Below are positions 62,052 to 64,000 of a DNA stretch of 64,000 nt, piece after piece (the first letter of the stretch is position 1; every line of letters begins with the position of its first letter). The position numbers and the translations under genes are program-made. Origin of the DNA: Ottelia alismoides (Eukaryota > Streptophyta > Magnoliopsida > Alismatales > Hydrocharitaceae); NCBI GenBank assembly GCA_037367405.1, contig JAZKJV010011400.1, forward strand, positions 7,562,501-7,626,500. Reading direction: 5' to 3'. The notes under the pieces are model-generated. The model was not told the DNA's origin. It saw only the letters and a list, made by a program, of their open reading frames with translations, and did not search any database.

Positions 62052-62822
62052 GTGTTACGATGGCAGACTAGCTTGCGGCCATGGCCAGCCAGTAAAATGG
62101 CAGTCATGGTCGCACTGCTACAAACTTCCGAAAGCTCATCACAAAACACGCTCCACGCGCGCGGGCCACTTCGTAACCGCAGTGATCTTGCTACGATTCG
62201 CTTAGAGCCCAGATTATTCGCAGTCTTATGCGAATCGATCGAGCCAAGAGATGCCCAGTTGGGCTCTTGCTCCAGAGATCCCATTGGGTATGCGGATGGC
62301 CTTAACTCTTACCAAGCCTACTTTAAACTCAATGACGCAGATCCATCTGGATTGGCTTGTGTACACTCATTTTTCAATGCTCTTTGCTTGATGACTTGCC
62401 TTCTAACCAAGCTTATAGAAGACGGCGAGCTAACCCCTAAGGACGTAAACGATTGCAGGGATAGATGTTTTGGGAATCAACCGGCACCTGTCCCCCGAGC
62501 ACAGCCGGGGCCAAAAGTTCCGAAAAAAGTCCCCAGGAACGGACCAAGAGCACCAGGCCCGCAATTAGTCCCAGGATCTCAAATTCCTAAGCGTCGCGGT
62601 CCATTTCAAGAAAGAGTTTGTAATCAATTTTGCCAAGAGCACTATGAGGGTTTAGCACGCGTGGCGTGTATTAGCGGCTGCAAGCTCTTAGAGAGGGTAG
62701 GTTGTGCGCGCCTGTATGACAAATGTCTTCAGCAAAGAACCAAGCCCTCCATCGAGTATTGCCTCGCCGTCTACGATGCCATGTGCCTAGGAGGTGCTGG
62801 TGGAGGCGGTAAGCCAAAATGA
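62052..62822 (+). CDS. Orphan RHS C-terminal fragment with Cys-rich tip (tip 2)
   Basis: 256 residues if read from a GTG 4 nt after the recombinase. Residues ~1-72 are not RHS-like. From ~62268 the sequence CSRDPIGYADGLNSYQAYF and ADPSGL is the end of an RHS core, cut at nearly the same codon as in tip 1. The tip has ~13 Cys, a Pro/Gly-rich middle (PAPVPRAQPGPKVPKKVP) and ends GGAGGGGKPK. Unrelated in sequence to tip 1 although also Cys-rich. The next gene overlaps its stop by 4 nt (ATGA). A polymorphic-toxin role is inferred from RHS context only. Confidence 0.75.
   Translation: MLRWQTSLRPWPASKMAVMVALLQTSESSSQNTLHARGPLRNRSDLATIRLEPRLFAVLCESIEPRDAQLGSCSRDPIGYADGLNSYQAYFKLNDADPSGLACVHSFFNALCLMTCLLTKLIEDGELTPKDVNDCRDRCFGNQPAPVPRAQPGPKVPKKVPRNGPRAPGPQLVPGSQIPKRRGPFQERVCNQFCQEHYEGLARVACISGCKLLERVGCARLYDKCLQQRTKPSIEYCLAVYDAMCLGGAGGGGKPK
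62077..62114 (+). repeat. ~38-bp sequence shared with 41253-41291
   Basis: GGCCATGGCCAGCCAGTAAA then ATGGCAGTCATGGTCGC; three mismatches to the minus strand of 41253-41291. It lies between the recombinase and the start of RHS core homology. Confidence 0.8.
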
Positions 62823-63238
62823 CAATAATTAGAATTGCCGCGTTAACTACTTGGGTCGCAGTAATGCTAGTATCTATTCGCCTGCAATTATATTATTGCG
62901 CCTTTTTCGCAAGCTTGTTGCCATCTGCCGTAAGCGTTTTCTGGTGGACCTCAATACCATCGGGCGCCAAGCCATTTGTAATCGGCATTTGTGTTATTGT
63001 CGCGTATGCATTCTCATTCGGTCCATTCGCATTCTTTAGAACCTTGTTCCAAGGAAGCGGTAGGGATGGCTTTGAGAGAGTGCACTGTTTCATTTACGCG
63101 CCGCATAGATATTGGGTCTACTACAATCTTGATTCTAAGACAAGTGAATGGTTGCTGGAATGCGAATCCCAGTGGGTAAATCTGGCAATTGCAGTTAAAG
63201 AGTATCTCTCCATTAATCCTCGATCAAGCGAAGCCTGA
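62819..63238 (+). CDS. Small membrane protein, putative immunity protein for RHS tip 2
   Basis: 139 residues with three or four TM segments (AALTTWVAVMLVSIRLQLYYCAFFASLL; FVIGICVIVAYAFSFGPFAFF) and a C-terminal soluble part (HRYWVYYNLDSKTSEWLLECESQWV). The ATG overlaps the stop of tip 2 (ATGA), so it is translationally coupled. No family recognised. A membrane immunity protein would fit a tip acting at the membrane or periplasm; inference only. Confidence 0.6.
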   Translation: MTIIRIAALTTWVAVMLVSIRLQLYYCAFFASLLPSAVSVFWWTSIPSGAKPFVIGICVIVAYAFSFGPFAFFRTLFQGSGRDGFERVHCFIYAPHRYWVYYNLDSKTSEWLLECESQWVNLAIAVKEYLSINPRSSEA

Positions 63239-63334
63239 TTCGGCAAAAATCTGAAAAGCTCGAAAACCCAACGAAAGCATTGGTGTTTAAGAAGTTGCTT
63301 ACTAAATCTCACACCAAGCAACGGAGGGTTTCGA

Positions 63335-64000
63335 GTGAACGCCAAGTTACGTCAAGCCATCAAGCGACGCAAGCGTCAACTGAAAAATCGAATCGATAAA
63401 CGCAATATGCCCAGCACGCCGGCCATCGAGGCGCCGAGCATCAAGCTCGAACTGGCAGAGCGGCAACAGGCAATCAGCGCTGGTGGGTTGGCTGTCATTA
63501 TGCAGCTGATCAACGCTATCGACCTGCGCAAGCACATCAATCGATCAGTACCACTATTCAAACTCTACTTGCCCTACGACGAAGCGGACCACGTATTCAA
63601 CATTGCTCTCAATCTCTTGGCCGGAGGCACTTGCCTGGATCATTTGGAACTGCGGCGCACCGACGAAGCCTATCTCAATGGTTTGGGCGCCCAGCGTATT
63701 CCTGACCCAACGACCGCCGGTGACTTCTGCAGAAGATTCGATGAACTGAAAATTCTCAACCTCATGCAAGGTATCAATCGTGCTCGACAGACGGTGTGGA
63801 AGCAACAACCTGCTGAGTTCTTTCAGCGTGCAATCATCGAAGCTGATGGTACCATGGTCGAGACCTCGGGACAGCGCAAAGAGGGTATCGGGATGAACTA
63901 CAAAAAGCAGTGGGGCTATCATCCGCTGGTAGTGACACTGGCTAACACTCGCGAGGTTCTCTACATCGCCAATCGAAGTGGCAATCGACCTAGTCATGAA
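63335..64000 (+). CDS. IS1380-family transposase (partial, C-terminus beyond window)
   Basis: GTG at 63335 with GGAGGG upstream; 222 codons are open to the window edge. LYLPYDEADHVFNIALNLLAGG, CLDHLELRRTDEAYLNGLGA, RIPDPTTAGDFCRRF, IIEADGTMVETSG (first catalytic Asp), WGYHPLVVTLANT and NRSGNRPSHE are typical IS1380 DDE segments. The left end of the IS should lie in 63239-63300, but the right end is not available to match it. Confidence 0.92.
   Translation, partial: MNAKLRQAIKRRKRQLKNRIDKRNMPSTPAIEAPSIKLELAERQQAISAGGLAVIMQLINAIDLRKHINRSVPLFKLYLPYDEADHVFNIALNLLAGGTCLDHLELRRTDEAYLNGLGAQRIPDPTTAGDFCRRFDELKILNLMQGINRARQTVWKQQPAEFFQRAIIEADGTMVETSGQRKEGIGMNYKKQWGYHPLVVTLANTREVLYIANRSGNRPSHE

Overview
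The window reads as chromosomal DNA of a planctomycete, probably of the Pirellulales. The evidence is gene content. There is a DUF1559 prepilin-like protein with a small lipoprotein partner, a DUF1549/DUF1553 plus DUF1501 pair, a DUF1571 protein, an SLA1-homology-like secreted protein, an ECF sigma factor beside a Ser/Thr kinase of the planctomycete type, and a very large kinase/STAND/FGE fusion. Many short hairpin repeats sit between genes. I could run no database search, so family names rest on motifs read by eye.

Layout. 1-11 kb (minus strand): two alpha/beta hydrolases (one fused to a CPXCG cysteine domain and cut by the window edge), then a heavy-metal efflux block read as secreted beta-carbonic anhydrase, His/Met/Gly/Tyr-rich secreted protein, CusB-like adaptor and CusA-like RND pump. 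A sigma-54-like -24/-12 promoter lies upstream of the carbonic anhydrase, and an NtrC-type regulator is the next gene. 11-15 kb: a rhomboid-like membrane protein and a c-di-GMP pair (PAS-GGDEF-EAL plus PilZ). 15-20 kb: two paralogous MerR-headed regulators, an ECF sigma factor and its Ser/Thr kinase. 20-26 kb: an SHD1-like protein, a dienelactone-hydrolase-like protein, a Ca2+-type P-ATPase and a ferritin-like protein. 26.5-32.3 kb: HemP and the 1814-residue kinase-nSTAND-FGE protein. 32.5-39 kb: an AHSA1-type protein, then a BlaI repressor with two visible operator dyads, an M56 (BlaR1-like) protease, DUF1549 and DUF1501. 39-49.5 kb: an esterase, a small membrane protein bracketed by copies of a 400-bp repeat, a two-domain AAA ATPase with altered Walker motifs, a class-C-type serine hydrolase, a rhodanese with a PiT-family permease, and a PAS-containing chemoreceptor. 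50-57.5 kb: tRNA-Lys, small hypotheticals, an Acetyltransf_6-like protein, an aldose epimerase, a PHA-granule-type protein, DUF1571 and DUF1559.

57.5-64 kb is accessory DNA beginning just after a tRNA-Pro gene. It holds two orphan RHS C-terminal tips, each truncated at or upstream of the conserved SRDPIGY core and each overlapped by a small downstream gene that may encode immunity. Between them lie a 5'-truncated IS91-type transposase, 2.3 tandem copies of a ~400-bp non-coding repeat, and a tyrosine recombinase lacking its N-terminal domain. An IS1380-type transposase runs off the right edge. Diverged copies of the 400-bp repeat, and a separate ~38-bp sequence, also occur around 40.4-41.5 kb, linking the two loci.

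Repeats are unusually rich: a dispersed REP family with CCACCGTCTGGCGACGGTGG-like hairpins at about eight loci, a ~219-bp long-inverted-repeat element inserted into one of them, a ~372-bp element with 32-bp terminal inverted repeats, a ~500-bp segment with inverted ends around two hexanucleotide microsatellites, and several tandem arrays.
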